A DNA stretch of 5,690 bases, taken from positions 1 to 5,690 of the forward strand of contig JAEEQO010000189.1 of the NCBI GenBank assembly GCA_016285335.1. Direction: 5' to 3'. This document shows positions 5,657-5,690 of the stretch, one piece after another. Both the position numbers and the translations under genes were made by a program. The notes under the pieces are model-generated. The model was not told where the DNA came from. It did not search any database and saw nothing but the letters and a program-made list of their open reading frames with translations. Source of the DNA: Victivallales bacterium. Its GTDB lineage: Bacteria > Verrucomicrobiota > Lentisphaeria > Victivallales > UBA1829. Position 1 is the first letter of the stretch. The number at the start of each line of letters is the position of its first letter.

Positions 5657-5684
5657 TTGATTCCGTGCTTTGCGATGCTATATT
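5657..5684 (+). promoter_or_regulatory. Candidate rightward promoter at the window edge
   Basis: TTGATT (5657-5662) and TATATT (5679-5684) are separated by 16 nt, with TG at 5676-5677 forming an extended -10. Matches to consensus are 4 of 6 and 5 of 6. It points out of the window, so it would serve a gene divergent from the transporter operon. The gene itself cannot be seen. Confidence 0.45.
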
Positions 5685-5690
5685 AATAGG

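Noticed and set aside
5567..5690. Minus-strand frame open from the right edge to about 5567, as the end of an upstream gene
   Set aside because: The region is full of homopolymer runs and gives a Lys/Arg/Ser-rich unconvincing peptide. It also overlaps the terminator-like hairpin and the rightward promoter candidate.

Overview
The window looks like a GC-rich bacterial chromosome segment, most likely from the PVC superphylum (Lentisphaerota or Verrucomicrobiota). The main taxonomic clue is a 52-residue, strongly basic ORF at 390-548 that has the pattern of the small basic protein family I know only from that group (SLK, then RNVL-R-ERI, then G-W-EG, then VL--LPK). The aconitase fragment and the multi-domain transporter are compatible with this but do not prove it. 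No database search was possible.

All five supported genes lie on the minus strand, so the window reads from right to left. At 5536-5563 there is a good candidate promoter, followed by a leader of about 130 nt with strong alternative hairpins. Then comes a 1019-residue fusion protein (2339-5398) that joins several amino-acid-type substrate-binding domains (SBP_bac_3-like) to an ABC permease domain. Forty bases further on is an uncharacterised 351-residue protein (1243-2298). Thirty bases after that is a 148-residue C_GCAxxG_C_C-family cysteine protein (766-1212). The short gaps without convincing terminators suggest a three-gene operon. No ABC ATPase is encoded in the window, so the transporter must borrow or find its ATPase elsewhere.

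The left part is a second unit: the small basic protein (390-548), then a stem-loop and an intrinsic terminator immediately before the start of an aconitate hydratase (1-258, cut by the window edge). There is no room for an ordinary promoter between that terminator and the aconitase start, so the terminator may act as an attenuator.

The most unusual item is the domain order of the fusion transporter. It begins with what looks like only the second half of a binding domain, continues with two complete binding domains, and ends with only the first half of another one directly before the permease. The terminal halves could together make one discontinuous third binding domain. The right edge (5564-5690) is AT-rich and carries a rightward promoter candidate, suggesting a divergent gene beyond the window. 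The long rightward open frames across the minus genes are treated as shadows.
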